In this document: positions 39,896-48,090 of the stretch, piece by piece
Position numbering within the stretch: position 1 is the first letter of the stretch
Layout of the letters: each line of letters starts with the position of its first letter
Assembly (NCBI RefSeq): GCF_001941625.1
Contig: NZ_CP016076.1
Coordinates: forward strand, 1-64,000
Reading direction: 5' to 3'
Source: Actinoalloteichus fjordicus
GTDB lineage: Bacteria; Actinomycetota; Actinomycetes; Mycobacteriales; Pseudonocardiaceae
DNA: 64,000 bases
Made by a program: the position numbers and the translations under genes
Notes under the pieces: generated by a model
Seen by the model: only the letters and a program-made list of their open reading frames with translations
Databases searched by the model: none
What the model was told of the DNA's origin: nothing

Positions 39896-40546
39896 GTGCA
39901 TGTGGTGATCGCGGGTGGACACGGAAAGATCGCACTTCGACTTCAACGACTGCTGAGTGCGCGAGGTGACAGCGTCATCGGCCTGGTCCGCAACCAGGAC
40001 CATCTGGACGAGGTGGCCGACACCGGAGCGCAGGCGGTTCTCTGCGATCTCGAGCAGGCATCGGTGTCCTTCGTCGCCGACACTCTCGATCGCGCCGACG
40101 CGGTGGTGTTCGCCGCAGGCGCCGGGCCGGGCAGCGGTGCGGCCAGGAAGGACACGGTGGACCGAGCGGCCGCGGTGCTGCTCGCCGACGCGAGCGTGTC
40201 GGCAGGCGTGCGGCGGTATCTGCTGGTCAGCTCGATGGGAGTGGATCGGGCGACTGATCCCGGCATCGACGAGGTGTTCGCCGCCTACCTGCGGGCGAAG
40301 AAGGCAGCCGAAGAGGAGCTGCGGACGAAGGACTTGGATTGGGCCGTCCTGCGGCCGGGCTCCCTGACCGACGAACCGGGGACGGGGCTGGTGCGGCTGG
40401 CGTCCTCGACCGAGCCGGGATCGATCAGCAGGGACGACGTCGCCTCGGTGCTGCTCGGGTTGTTGGATCGTCCGGAGCTGGCCGGGGTGACGGCGGAGCT
40501 GGTGAACGGTTCGACGCCCATTCCGGAGGCGCTGGCCGCCCTGTAA
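39896..40546 (+). CDS. NAD(P)-binding oxidoreductase, atypical SDR
   Basis: About 216 residues with an NAD(P)-binding start VVIAGGHGKIALRLQRLL, a strand ending QAVLCDLEQ, VVFAAGAGPGSG, and YLLVSSMGVDRA in place of the classic active site. The layout is that of atypical short-chain dehydrogenases (YwnB/NmrA-like) such as flavin reductases or sugar-nucleotide-type epimerases. Four close GTG codons (39887, 39896, 39902, 39905) make the start uncertain. The substrate is unknown. It lies 380 bases upstream of the IucA/PvcA-like fusion gene. Confidence 0.82.
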   Translation: MHVVIAGGHGKIALRLQRLLSARGDSVIGLVRNQDHLDEVADTGAQAVLCDLEQASVSFVADTLDRADAVVFAAGAGPGSGAARKDTVDRAAAVLLADASVSAGVRRYLLVSSMGVDRATDPGIDEVFAAYLRAKKAAEEELRTKDLDWAVLRPGSLTDEPGTGLVRLASSTEPGSISRDDVASVLLGLLDRPELAGVTAELVNGSTPIPEALAAL

Positions 40547-40926
40547 CTCCGTGGAGGTCGATCCCGGCGAAGCCGAGGACGGAGTGTCGAGCCGCGCAAC
40601 GGAGGAAGATCGACGCGGCTGGGGTCTCGGCGGTAGTCGCCCCTGCGGCTCCTCGGCGAGACCGGGTTCGTCGGGAGAAGAATCGGCGCCTCGCCGGGCC
40701 GACTCCGCCCGACTCGTGAGCTTCTTGTGTGTTCCTGTCGCGCTTACTCATAAGAGTGCGCGATGGACACGTTCCGCAGTCATAACGGCCATACCGGGCG
40801 ACTTGTTTCATTCCCCTGGGTGGTCAGGTGCTTACCCAGCAGGTTCGACTCCGCTGCGATCCGTTGCGACAATGCTTCTTCGCGTGACAACCGCTGTCGC
40901 GGATCCGGTGGGGGAGGTATGCGCGC
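40547..40926. other. Leader region of the IucA/IucC-PvcA-like gene
   Basis: A 380-bp non-coding gap. Its middle (40740-40800) is AT-richer, with CTTACTCATAAGAG and CATAACGG, and likely holds a promoter, but no clear -35/-10 pair stands out. GGGGGAGG at about 40908 is the ribosome binding site for GTG 40927. No obvious Fur/DtxR-type iron box (TTAGGTTAGCCTAA-like) is seen. Confidence 0.4.
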
Positions 40927-43900
40927 GTGATGGGTCAGGACGGGCTCTTGTTGTCCTGGGAGCATTCGGCCACTGAGACTGCGCCTGCGAGAACAGGCCC
41001 GAGCATTCCTCGACCGGACGCGTTGAGACCGGCTCCGTTAGCCCGAATGGCGGCAGAGGAGGTGCTCACCGGGGAACAGCTCAACACACTTCTGCGCGAC
41101 GGCGGCTATCCGCTCACCGTCGTCGAGAATCGCACCGGCATCCTGCTCACCGGTCCGGGAACCGGCGCGGGAATCCGAATCCGAGGGCCCGTCGACCGCT
41201 TGGCGTTGTACCGGGTGCTGGTGCGGTTGCGGCAGACCCGATCACGGACCGACCTCGACTGGCAGCAGGACACCGTCGGGCAGGCCGAGGCGGGCGGTGT
41301 CTTCCGGGACAGGACCGTCGGGGATCGACGCCGGTTCGACGTGCTCGGTGAGCGCCACGTCGTCGCGAGCGAGTCGGATCTGCTGCCTGCGGTGCCGCGA
41401 GGTCCGTTCGCGCTGCCCTGCGCGATGCTGCCTGCCGATCGAGTCGACACCCTCGTGCCCCGCGCGGCGCTGCCCGAGTCGTTGACGGACGAGGCGCGAC
41501 GCAGGCTGCACTTTCTGACCAATCCGGACGGGACCGTCACCTTTCCCCTGGTCGGGGGTCCGGACGTCGCCGCGAGCCGGTCACCGATCAGCCACCGCAC
41601 CCTCGTCGCGGAGCTGACCTCCTCGAGCGGGACCCTGCTGCTGGCCGAGCCGGATCTGCGGGGCGGCCGGGGGCCTTGGCGGGTCGAGCTCGAGACCGAA
41701 CCGGGCGCGGCGCCGCTCCTCGGCGGATCGCAGCAGATCTGGCCCGCCGAGAACGTCGTTCGCAGGCAGACGCAGAGCACATTGGACCGCTGCTGGTCGC
41801 TGACGGAGATCCTGCGCACCGATCCGCTGCTCCGGCTCTACGCGGCAGGCAGGCCCGCGCTGCTGGCCTTGGTCGACGCCGCGTCCGGCGCGACCTCGGT
41901 GCTGCGGTCCACCCAGGTCTACCCGGCGCATCCGGAGTTCCCCGGCGGCACGCTGTCGGTCAGCATCAACGCGCTGATCAGCGGGCAGGACCGGCATTCC
42001 CCGACGCTGCTGCAACGGGCGCTGGAGAATCGCTTCGAGCGCTCCGAGAGCGAGCTCGACCATTTCATCGAGTTCGTCGTACGTCCGATCGTCACGGTCT
42101 TCCGCGTCCTCGTCGACCGGTACGGGTTCGATCTGTCCGCCCTGCACGAGAAGAACGTCGCCGTCGAGCTGTCGCCCGAGCTGCACCTCACCGGCAGGAT
42201 GGTGCTCCTCGACCCGGCGGCGCCGTCCGAGGCGTTCGGTCCAGGGGACGGCGAGGCGGGCGACGGGATGCGGGCGCTGTACGACCTGCTGGGCGTCCTG
42301 GCCGTCGCCTTCCGCCGCTGTACCGGCTGGTTCGATCGGTACCCCGCCGCCGAGGTCCGGCGGGCGGTGACCGCCGTGCTGGTGGAGGAGCTGCGATTCC
42401 TTCGCCCGGACACCGCGGCTCGACTCGACACCGACCATCCGCTGCGTCGGTTCGTGCACAGCGTGTCGACCACGCAGGACGAACAGCTCAAGGACGTGCT
42501 CGCCGAGGTGCGCGGGCGCACCCAGGCCCGACGGGCCGGGCAGACGCGGCATCGACCGTCGGTGCTGATCCAGCTCGGCTCCTCGGAGTCGGAGGGCTCG
42601 CTGCCCGGACTGCGTCGATTCCGGTGGGACGTGTCCGACGCGGGCGGTGAGGTGTTCCTCGCCAAGGGCGGGGAGATACGTCAGACGGTGGCGCAGATCA
42701 AGAGCAGGCAGTGTCTGGAGACGGTGGCGGTCATCGCCGACTCCTCGGCGAACTGGCCGCTGCTCGTCCGTGAGTTCCCGCAGGCCGTGCGGCTCGTCGT
42801 CGGCCCGTCCTCGGCGGGCGTCTCGGCGGCCTCCTCGATCAGCCCGACCATCCAGAACTTCGAGACCACCCCCCGGCCCGCCGCGGAGACGGCCGAACAG
42901 CCCCGCCTCTCCTATGCCTGCTCGCTGGCGGGTCTGCGGATCGGCGAACTGCGAGCCAACCGGCCCGCACGGGGGCAGGCGGTGCGGCTGTCCATGGCGG
43001 AGAGCAGGTCCATCGTCGATGCGCTGGTCCACGGTGCCGACAGCGCGGCGGTCCGGGTGGCGGCGAACGCGCGGCGGCATCTCGCCGATCGACTCGACGC
43101 GGTGGACTCCGAGCGGGAGCAGACCGTGTTGTTGATCCACCACCTGCTGACCCGCAAGCAGTTCATCAAGGGTGCCCGGTCCAACTACCCGCCGGAGCAG
43201 GCGATGCGGGACATGAGCCCGTTCCTCGCGCGGGACGCCCCGATCCGCATGGTCATCACCGGCTTCCCGATCAAGCACGGTCAGAACGGCCTGAAGGCCT
43301 CGGGCCCGCTGCCCGACCTGGCCGAGCTCGGCGTCCTGGTCCGGCTGCGAGAGCTCGCGAAGGCGGTCGCGCAGATCTATCCGCCCGGGGTGCGGCTGAC
43401 GGTGTTGACCGACGGCCAGCACTTCCACTCCCGTCCGGACTCGGCGACCGCGGCCTATCAGCGCAAACTCCACGGCTACCTGTCACTGGTCGGCGCGGAG
43501 GACGTCATCGAGCTGACCGACATCGACGAGTTGGCCGACCACCGACTCAGTTCGGAACGCAAGGCAGAGCGGCGTGGCCGCATCCGCCGGTATCACCGGG
43601 GTCTGGTCGCCCTTCTCGCAGGCCTGGACGTGGCCGAGGATCCCATCGGCACGCTGGCGGCCGTCGCCCGCCGAGCCGCTCTGCCCGACCACAGCGTCCT
43701 CGATGCCGGGCTGGCCCACGATCTCCTCGCGGCCCTGCCGGACTTCTTCCATTCGGCTCTCTACTCGACCGCGCCCGACGTCCCGCCGTCCGTGGACTCG
43801 ATGAACTGGTCGGCGAGGGTGTTCGCCGATGTCTTCGACGTACGGGAGTCCGCTGCGGACGCAGCCGTGCTCGACGCGCGCAGGCAGGTGTTGCGGCGGG

Positions 43901-44271
43901 CCTGGCGGTCGGCCGTGCGTTACGTGGTCGTTCGGCGGGCCGACCACGACTCGAACTACGAGGACGTCTTCCCGGCACGGGTCCGATTGACGAACGTGCC
44001 GAGGCCGGGGCGATGCGGCTTCTCCGGTCTCGGCGGCTCCGGTCTGCTGCCGTGGCACGGGACCGGTGCCGTCGACCGGAAGGGCAACGTCTCGACGGAC
44101 TTCGCGGTCTCGCTGTACGACCAGGCGTTCGTGCCCGTGTACTCGCCGCTGCTCGGCAGCAGACAGCCCTGGATGATGGTGCCGATCACGGCCGCTCGGG
44201 TGGTGCCCGGCGAGTTCGGCGCGCGCCTGGACCCCGCGTTCGCCAACACCATCCGGCTGCGGCGGAGGTGA
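40927..44271 (+). CDS. IucA/IucC-like and PvcA/DIT1-like fusion protein
   Basis: A 1114-residue protein from GTG 40927 (or ATG 40930). Residues about 285-530 resemble the C-terminal half of NRPS-independent siderophore synthetases (IucA/IucC): an LRS motif at 326-328, then TLSVSINALIS, and YGFDLSALHEKNVAVEL near 399-415. Residues about 545-690 are unassigned. Residues about 725-1100 resemble the PvcA/DIT1 isocyanide-synthase family: TGFPIKHGQNGLKASGPLPDL (778-797), YPPGVRLTVLTDGQ (818-831), a later Arg-rich helix and the PWHGT end motif (1042-1046). No dioxygenase partner (PvcB) is next to it. One enzyme making a modified amino-acid siderophore or isonitrile is an inference. Confidence 0.7.
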   Translation: MMGQDGLLLSWEHSATETAPARTGPSIPRPDALRPAPLARMAAEEVLTGEQLNTLLRDGGYPLTVVENRTGILLTGPGTGAGIRIRGPVDRLALYRVLVRLRQTRSRTDLDWQQDTVGQAEAGGVFRDRTVGDRRRFDVLGERHVVASESDLLPAVPRGPFALPCAMLPADRVDTLVPRAALPESLTDEARRRLHFLTNPDGTVTFPLVGGPDVAASRSPISHRTLVAELTSSSGTLLLAEPDLRGGRGPWRVELETEPGAAPLLGGSQQIWPAENVVRRQTQSTLDRCWSLTEILRTDPLLRLYAAGRPALLALVDAASGATSVLRSTQVYPAHPEFPGGTLSVSINALISGQDRHSPTLLQRALENRFERSESELDHFIEFVVRPIVTVFRVLVDRYGFDLSALHEKNVAVELSPELHLTGRMVLLDPAAPSEAFGPGDGEAGDGMRALYDLLGVLAVAFRRCTGWFDRYPAAEVRRAVTAVLVEELRFLRPDTAARLDTDHPLRRFVHSVSTTQDEQLKDVLAEVRGRTQARRAGQTRHRPSVLIQLGSSESEGSLPGLRRFRWDVSDAGGEVFLAKGGEIRQTVAQIKSRQCLETVAVIADSSANWPLLVREFPQAVRLVVGPSSAGVSAASSISPTIQNFETTPRPAAETAEQPRLSYACSLAGLRIGELRANRPARGQAVRLSMAESRSIVDALVHGADSAAVRVAANARRHLADRLDAVDSEREQTVLLIHHLLTRKQFIKGARSNYPPEQAMRDMSPFLARDAPIRMVITGFPIKHGQNGLKASGPLPDLAELGVLVRLRELAKAVAQIYPPGVRLTVLTDGQHFHSRPDSATAAYQRKLHGYLSLVGAEDVIELTDIDELADHRLSSERKAERRGRIRRYHRGLVALLAGLDVAEDPIGTLAAVARRAALPDHSVLDAGLAHDLLAALPDFFHSALYSTAPDVPPSVDSMNWSARVFADVFDVRESAADAAVLDARRQVLRRAWRSAVRYVVVRRADHDSNYEDVFPARVRLTNVPRPGRCGFSGLGGSGLLPWHGTGAVDRKGNVSTDFAVSLYDQAFVPVYSPLLGSRQPWMMVPITAARVVPGEFGARLDPAFANTIRLRRR

Positions 44272-44623
44272 CCTGAGTCGTGCGGGCAGCGGCCGTCGGC
44301 GACGGCGCCGTCGCTCGTCGCAGCCTGTCCCGATGCCTTTCGCCGATGCCGCCCGCCGACGGTCGTGATCGACGGAAACCATTGGCAGCACAGGGAAATC
44401 GAGGCCGCCGCCCACCCATGAAGATCATTTATCACCCGGTCGGCTGATAGGTCAGGTCCTCCGCCTGCCGCCGTGAGATGCCGATATTCACTCCGTGAAC
44501 GGCCGGGTCGTGGCGCGTCGGCGCGTGCGGACGGTCGTGTCGCGCGGCCCGGTTCGGGTCGAGTCCGCCCGGCGTGATCATGCCCGGCGGTAGCTGCGCG
44601 TCGCGTGCTGAGGAGTGGTAACC
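44272..44623. other. Gap after the fusion gene
   Basis: I see no supported gene in these 352 bases. An AT-rich spot ATGAAGATCATTTATCAC (about 44418-44435) could hold a promoter for the following Cys-rich protein. GAGGAG at 44610-44615 is that gene's ribosome binding site. Confidence 0.35.
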
Positions 44624-44962
44624 GTGGAATCGTCTGCACTCGCCGAGTGGACCTGGCCGCTCAGGGACACCTCGTGGCCGAGCGGGTCCAGCTGTCGTCC
44701 GATAGGGCGGGAGGCGCGGCACTCCGAGAAGCCTGCGTTGCTGCGGATGCCACGTCGGGACAGTCGCTGCTCCTCGTGCCTGGCGGGAGTGCATCGGTGG
44801 CACCAGGAGTCGGTGGAGAACACGCGGACCGCGGTGCTGCTGCGTTTCGAGTGCTCCTGTGAGGACTGCGGGAAGTGCACCGACGGAATGGTCCTGGTGA
44901 CACCGCATCGCGAGGGCGAAGGGCGGCATCGCGCCAGGCGAGGCGTGCACCTGGCCGGATGA
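44624..44962 (+). CDS. Cys-rich small protein, probable zinc binder
   Basis: GTG 44624 (8 bases after GAGGAG) gives 112 residues. GC3 is about 80%, in line with coding. Seven Cys occur at 24, 49, 52, 77, 79, 82 and 85, as CSSC and CSCEDCGKC, with His57 and His60 (HRWH) between them. The N-terminus is Trp-rich (EWTWPLRDTSW). The pattern suggests one or two zinc sites. No family name can be given. A competing minus-strand ORF (44432-45043) has no such structure. Confidence 0.55.
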   Translation: MESSALAEWTWPLRDTSWPSGSSCRPIGREARHSEKPALLRMPRRDSRCSSCLAGVHRWHQESVENTRTAVLLRFECSCEDCGKCTDGMVLVTPHREGEGRHRARRGVHLAG

Positions 44963-45305
44963 GCGTGCATCCCCCTCTCGGGCCGCTTCCGGGTGGGGGC
45001 GCTCGACGTCGTCACCATCGTTCACCTGACGGACGGCCGACACACCTGGCCGTCCGAGTCGGTGCCTCGATGGAGATCGACGGATTTGATTGATCAGCCT
45101 GTGCTGATACGGCGGCTCGACCTCCGCGTCTGCCGCCGCGCGGTCGGACTCGTCGGCCTGCGGGGACCCCGAGTCGAGATCGACGCGCGGCCCGACGCCG
45201 CTGCCGGGCCGCCGTGCCGGGTCGTCCGCAGGTTCGTGTCATGTCGTTGGCTGGGCTTCGGTTTCGGTTTCGGCGCGACTCGGACACCGCTCGTCGCGGG
45301 GCTGG
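44963..45305. other. Gap between Cys-rich gene and TetR gene
   Basis: No gene is supported in these 343 bases. The TTCGGTTTCGGTTTCGG run at about 45259-45275 is a short simple repeat. A GC-rich tail for the two convergent transcripts is expected, but no strong hairpin is evident. Confidence 0.35.
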
Positions 45306-45947
45306 TCATTCCGTCGCCGGATTCAGTCGTGCCGACAGATAGCCTCGGATCATGGCCTTGGCCTCGTCGACGACGTGTCCGTCCCCGATCGGATCGCGAC
45401 GGAACGCGAGGTTGAGCACCGCGTCGGCGGCCTCGATCGCCACGGCCAGCGGCAGCCGCAGGCGATCGGCGGCGATCTGGAACCGAGGCGCGAGCAACCG
45501 GGTGAGTCCGTCGGTGATCAGCGCGTTGTTCTCTTTGCGCTCGTCGAGGAGTTGCAGGTCCACGGCGTCACCGAAGTGCAGTCGGGAGAATCCCGGCACG
45601 GTCCGATGCATGGCCACGTACACGTCGAAGACCGTGTCCACCGCTCCCCACCAGTCGCCCGGCGTGCTGGTGGCGAGCTGTTCCCGCACCCTGACGAGGA
45701 AGTCGTCGAGGTTGCGACGGGTCAGTTCCGCGACGACGGCCTTCTTGTCGGGGAAGAACTGATACAGCGAGCCGACGGCGACGCCTGCCCGCTCGGCTAT
45801 CAGGGTGGTCGTGACACCGTCGTAGCCCAGCTCGCTGACGAGTTCGGCGCAGGCGCTGAGCATTCTCTCGACCCGTTGTGTGCTGCGTTGTTGCACGGGT
45901 CGCCTACGGAGCGAGGTCGGGGCGATGGTCACAGCAACTCTCCTCAC
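45306..45947 (-). CDS. TetR/AcrR-family transcriptional regulator
   Basis: A 213-residue regulator. The helix-turn-helix is at about residues 28-72 (LGYDGVTTTLIAERAGVAVGSLYQFFPDKKAVVAEL). The C-terminal domain (WGAVDTVFDVYVAMHRTVPGF) is of the common TetR_C type. ATG at 45947; GTG codons shortly after (for example VTIAPTSL) are alternatives. It is divergent from the methyltransferase gene at 46130, and the shared upstream region holds inverted repeats, so that gene is the likely target besides itself. Confidence 0.9.
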   Translation of the reverse strand: MRRVAVTIAPTSLRRRPVQQRSTQRVERMLSACAELVSELGYDGVTTTLIAERAGVAVGSLYQFFPDKKAVVAELTRRNLDDFLVRVREQLATSTPGDWWGAVDTVFDVYVAMHRTVPGFSRLHFGDAVDLQLLDERKENNALITDGLTRLLAPRFQIAADRLRLPLAVAIEAADAVLNLAFRRDPIGDGHVVDEAKAMIRGYLSARLNPATE

Positions 45948-45987
45948 GGTGCGGTCGGTGGATCCGCTCGGGTCCGGCCCTTTTCAC

Positions 45988-46025
45988 GTGAGCTGCGTCT
46001 CACCTAGTATGCGAAGTAGTTTCGC
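45988..46025. promoter_or_regulatory. Candidate TetR operator in divergent promoter region
   Basis: Inverted repeat GTGAG (45988-45992) / CTCAC (45999-46003) is followed by TAGTAT (a -10-like hexamer, about 46005) and by GCGAA (46011-46015) / TTCGC (46021-46025). They lie in the gap between the TetR and methyltransferase genes. Confidence 0.4.
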
Positions 46026-46129
46026 GTTCGGGAGGGCGGCTCAGCAGGCGGCTCCTCCCCTCTCTAACGATCTCCTTCGCATGGGGCGACGGTGCGCTAC
46101 CAGATCGAGCGAATGAGACAGGAGGCGCC

Positions 46130-47158
46130 ATGACATCGATCTCGTCGTCATCGCGATGGACCGACGCGGATCTCGGCCGGACCCAGATCCGTGACACCCA
46201 TCGAGTCGACCTCAGACCCACCACCCGCGACGTGTTCGCCGATGCGAGGCCGATCGACTTCTCCCGCCTGAGCTGGCGGGACGTGGGCAGGCCGTTCCGG
46301 GTCGAGAACTGGTCTCGCGAACGCCGTGAATGGGAGACCGAGCACGACGAGTCGCTCCCGATCCCGTTGGCGTGGCAGATGTTCAACCGATCCTTCCAAT
46401 CGCTCTTCGACGCCGATCCGGTGCAGGCCAGGGTCGCCGCGCTGCGCAGCGCAGGGCTGAAGCTGACCGCCATGCAGATCAAGGCCGCCTACGCCGCGAT
46501 GTCCGAGGTGGCCAGGTGGACGATCTGGAACCAGGCGCATCGAGTCGGGGACACGGTATGGGACCCGAGGGCGAAACGGTCGTTGTTCAGCGGCCTGGAC
46601 GTGGAGCGGCCGAGAATCCTGTTCCTCGGCGCGGCAGAGGGCTACGAGGCCATGCTGCTCTCCGCGATGTATCCAGGGGGCGAGGTGGTACTCGTCGACT
46701 ACGACGAGTACTGCGTGACGGGCCGTTTCGGGGCCTTCCCGACCGACTATCCCTTCCTGGGCACCGATCCGGCCACCGGGGCGCCCAAGGTCTGGCACCG
46801 CGATGAGATGGACATCTCGTACCTGGTCTCCGACATTCGTGATCTCGACTTCGGCCCCGAGTTCGACATCGTCGTGTCGATCGGCCTGGTCGAGCACTTT
46901 CCCGACCAGTACAAGCCGATGGCCTTCGACTGGCATCGGCGCTTCCTCCGGCCCGGAGGCTACGCGATTCTCACGACGCCGAGGATCGCCTTGCGTACCA
47001 AGGCGTTCTACCGCCTGTTCGGCGACCTGATGAACTTCTCGTACCGCGAGCTGCAGAACGTCGCTCAGCTCGGCCTCTACGCGTATGAGAACGGGTTCGA
47101 GGTGCTGCGGCACGGGGAGATCAAGACGCACAACGGGATCGTCTGCCGGGCGCGGTGA
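46130..47158 (+). CDS. Class I SAM-dependent methyltransferase, large variant
   Basis: The 342-residue protein has a 160-residue N-terminal region (RVENWSRERREWETEHDESLPIPLAWQMFNRS) and a C-terminal methyltransferase core: motif I ILFLGAAEGYEAMLL near 168, acidic strand end VVLVDYDEYC, FDIVVSIGLVEHFPD and FLRPGGYAILTTPR. The substrate is unknown; the extra N-terminal domain is unlike small-molecule methyltransferases I can name. AGGAGG precedes ATG 46130. Probably controlled by the divergent TetR regulator. Confidence 0.85.
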   Translation: MTSISSSSRWTDADLGRTQIRDTHRVDLRPTTRDVFADARPIDFSRLSWRDVGRPFRVENWSRERREWETEHDESLPIPLAWQMFNRSFQSLFDADPVQARVAALRSAGLKLTAMQIKAAYAAMSEVARWTIWNQAHRVGDTVWDPRAKRSLFSGLDVERPRILFLGAAEGYEAMLLSAMYPGGEVVLVDYDEYCVTGRFGAFPTDYPFLGTDPATGAPKVWHRDEMDISYLVSDIRDLDFGPEFDIVVSIGLVEHFPDQYKPMAFDWHRRFLRPGGYAILTTPRIALRTKAFYRLFGDLMNFSYRELQNVAQLGLYAYENGFEVLRHGEIKTHNGIVCRAR

Positions 47159-47214
47159 CGGCAGCTCGGCGACGAACTCATCGATGCCGGATCGGTGACG
47201 CTGACGAAGGTATG

Positions 47215-47253
47215 ACGAGAGGCGGGTGGCGTGGGCGGCCACCCGCCTCTCGT
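47215..47253 (+). terminator. Terminator after the methyltransferase gene
   Basis: A perfect 15-bp stem ACGAGAGGCGGGTGG (47215-47229) with 47239-47253 and a 9-base loop, 56 bases after the stop codon. No U tract. Confidence 0.75.
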
Positions 47254-47714
47254 GGGGCGGTCACGTCGTGTGGGCGTCGACGGACTCGGCCCCATCTCGT
47301 GATGGGCTCGGGTTGGGCTGGCCTCGATGTCCGTGTGAAGGCAACGGACACCGAGGCCGGTTGGAATCCGCGGACCAACACTGTCGGGGGAGGGACGTGA
47401 GTGTCGGCCCGCGGAAGTCTCGGGCTCGGCTTCGCGCTCGATCACTGCGTCCGTGGGATGTCGCCGTGACCCGGATGCGACTGCGACCGGGATGTGGCTG
47501 CGACGGAGCGGACGAGAGACGTGCTGCGGTTCTGCCGATGAAGATCACTGTGCAGTTGTCGGTGTCGCCGTGCCCGGCGAGGTCTTTCGGTGACCGGTGG
47601 CCCGCCGTGCACCGTCGGGGGCCGTGCGGTGGCGGACCACCGGTACCGAGGCGGTTGATCGAACTCGCTCCAGTCGGGGGTTGGCACGAGGTCGAGACCG
47701 CCCGTCTTCGATGT
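47254..47714. other. Gene-less interval
   Basis: I see no supported gene in these 460 bases. ORFs on both strands are Arg/Pro/Ser-rich shadows of GC-rich DNA. No repeats, hairpins or promoters stand out beyond the preceding terminator. Confidence 0.4.
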
Positions 47715-48083
47715 TCAGGCAGCTCCGACGGACACGGGGGACCTGCCTGGAGTTCCGACCTGGGGCAGTCCGGCGGGCTCGGGTGCCGGACTCGACACAC
47801 CCTCCGGTGCCAGCCCGCCCATCACCAGGTGTTCGTAGGCGGCTCGCCACACCTCGCATGGCGCCTGCTGCTGTCGCCAGCGAGTCGAGCACTCGCGGCA
47901 GTTTCCTCGGTTGTCCGGCTGATGCGCGTTCAGCAGTTCGCGCCAGCACTCGGTCAGACGGGGCAGCTCCGAGCGAGCCACCGACAACAACGATGAGGTG
48001 TCGGCGCGCTCAGCAAGCCGGGTGAGCATGTCGAGCCGTTCCCAGACTGCCGTCCGCAGGACACGGCCTAGAATCTCGTCCAC
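47715..48083 (-). CDS. Small conserved protein with HCCC zinc-ribbon-like pattern
   Basis: 122 residues. Helical N-terminus (LGRVLRTAVWERLDMLTRLAER) then CWRELLNAHQPDNRGNCREC and APCEVWRAAYEHLV. His54, Cys62, Cys65 and Cys76 could bind one metal ion. Proteins of this type (LLxxHxPxxxGxCxxC ... PCxVW) are widespread in actinobacteria with unknown function. It ends with a Pro-rich tail and lies 7 bases after the gene upstream, so the two form an operon. Confidence 0.8.
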   Translation of the reverse strand: MDEILGRVLRTAVWERLDMLTRLAERADTSSLLSVARSELPRLTECWRELLNAHQPDNRGNCRECSTRWRQQQAPCEVWRAAYEHLVMGGLAPEGVSSPAPEPAGLPQVGTPGRSPVSVGAA

Positions 48084-48090
48084 CGCAACG

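Noticed and set aside
44432-45043. 203-codon minus-strand ORF
   Set aside because: Overlaps the Cys-rich plus-strand gene, which has a ribosome binding site, better codon use and an ordered Cys pattern.
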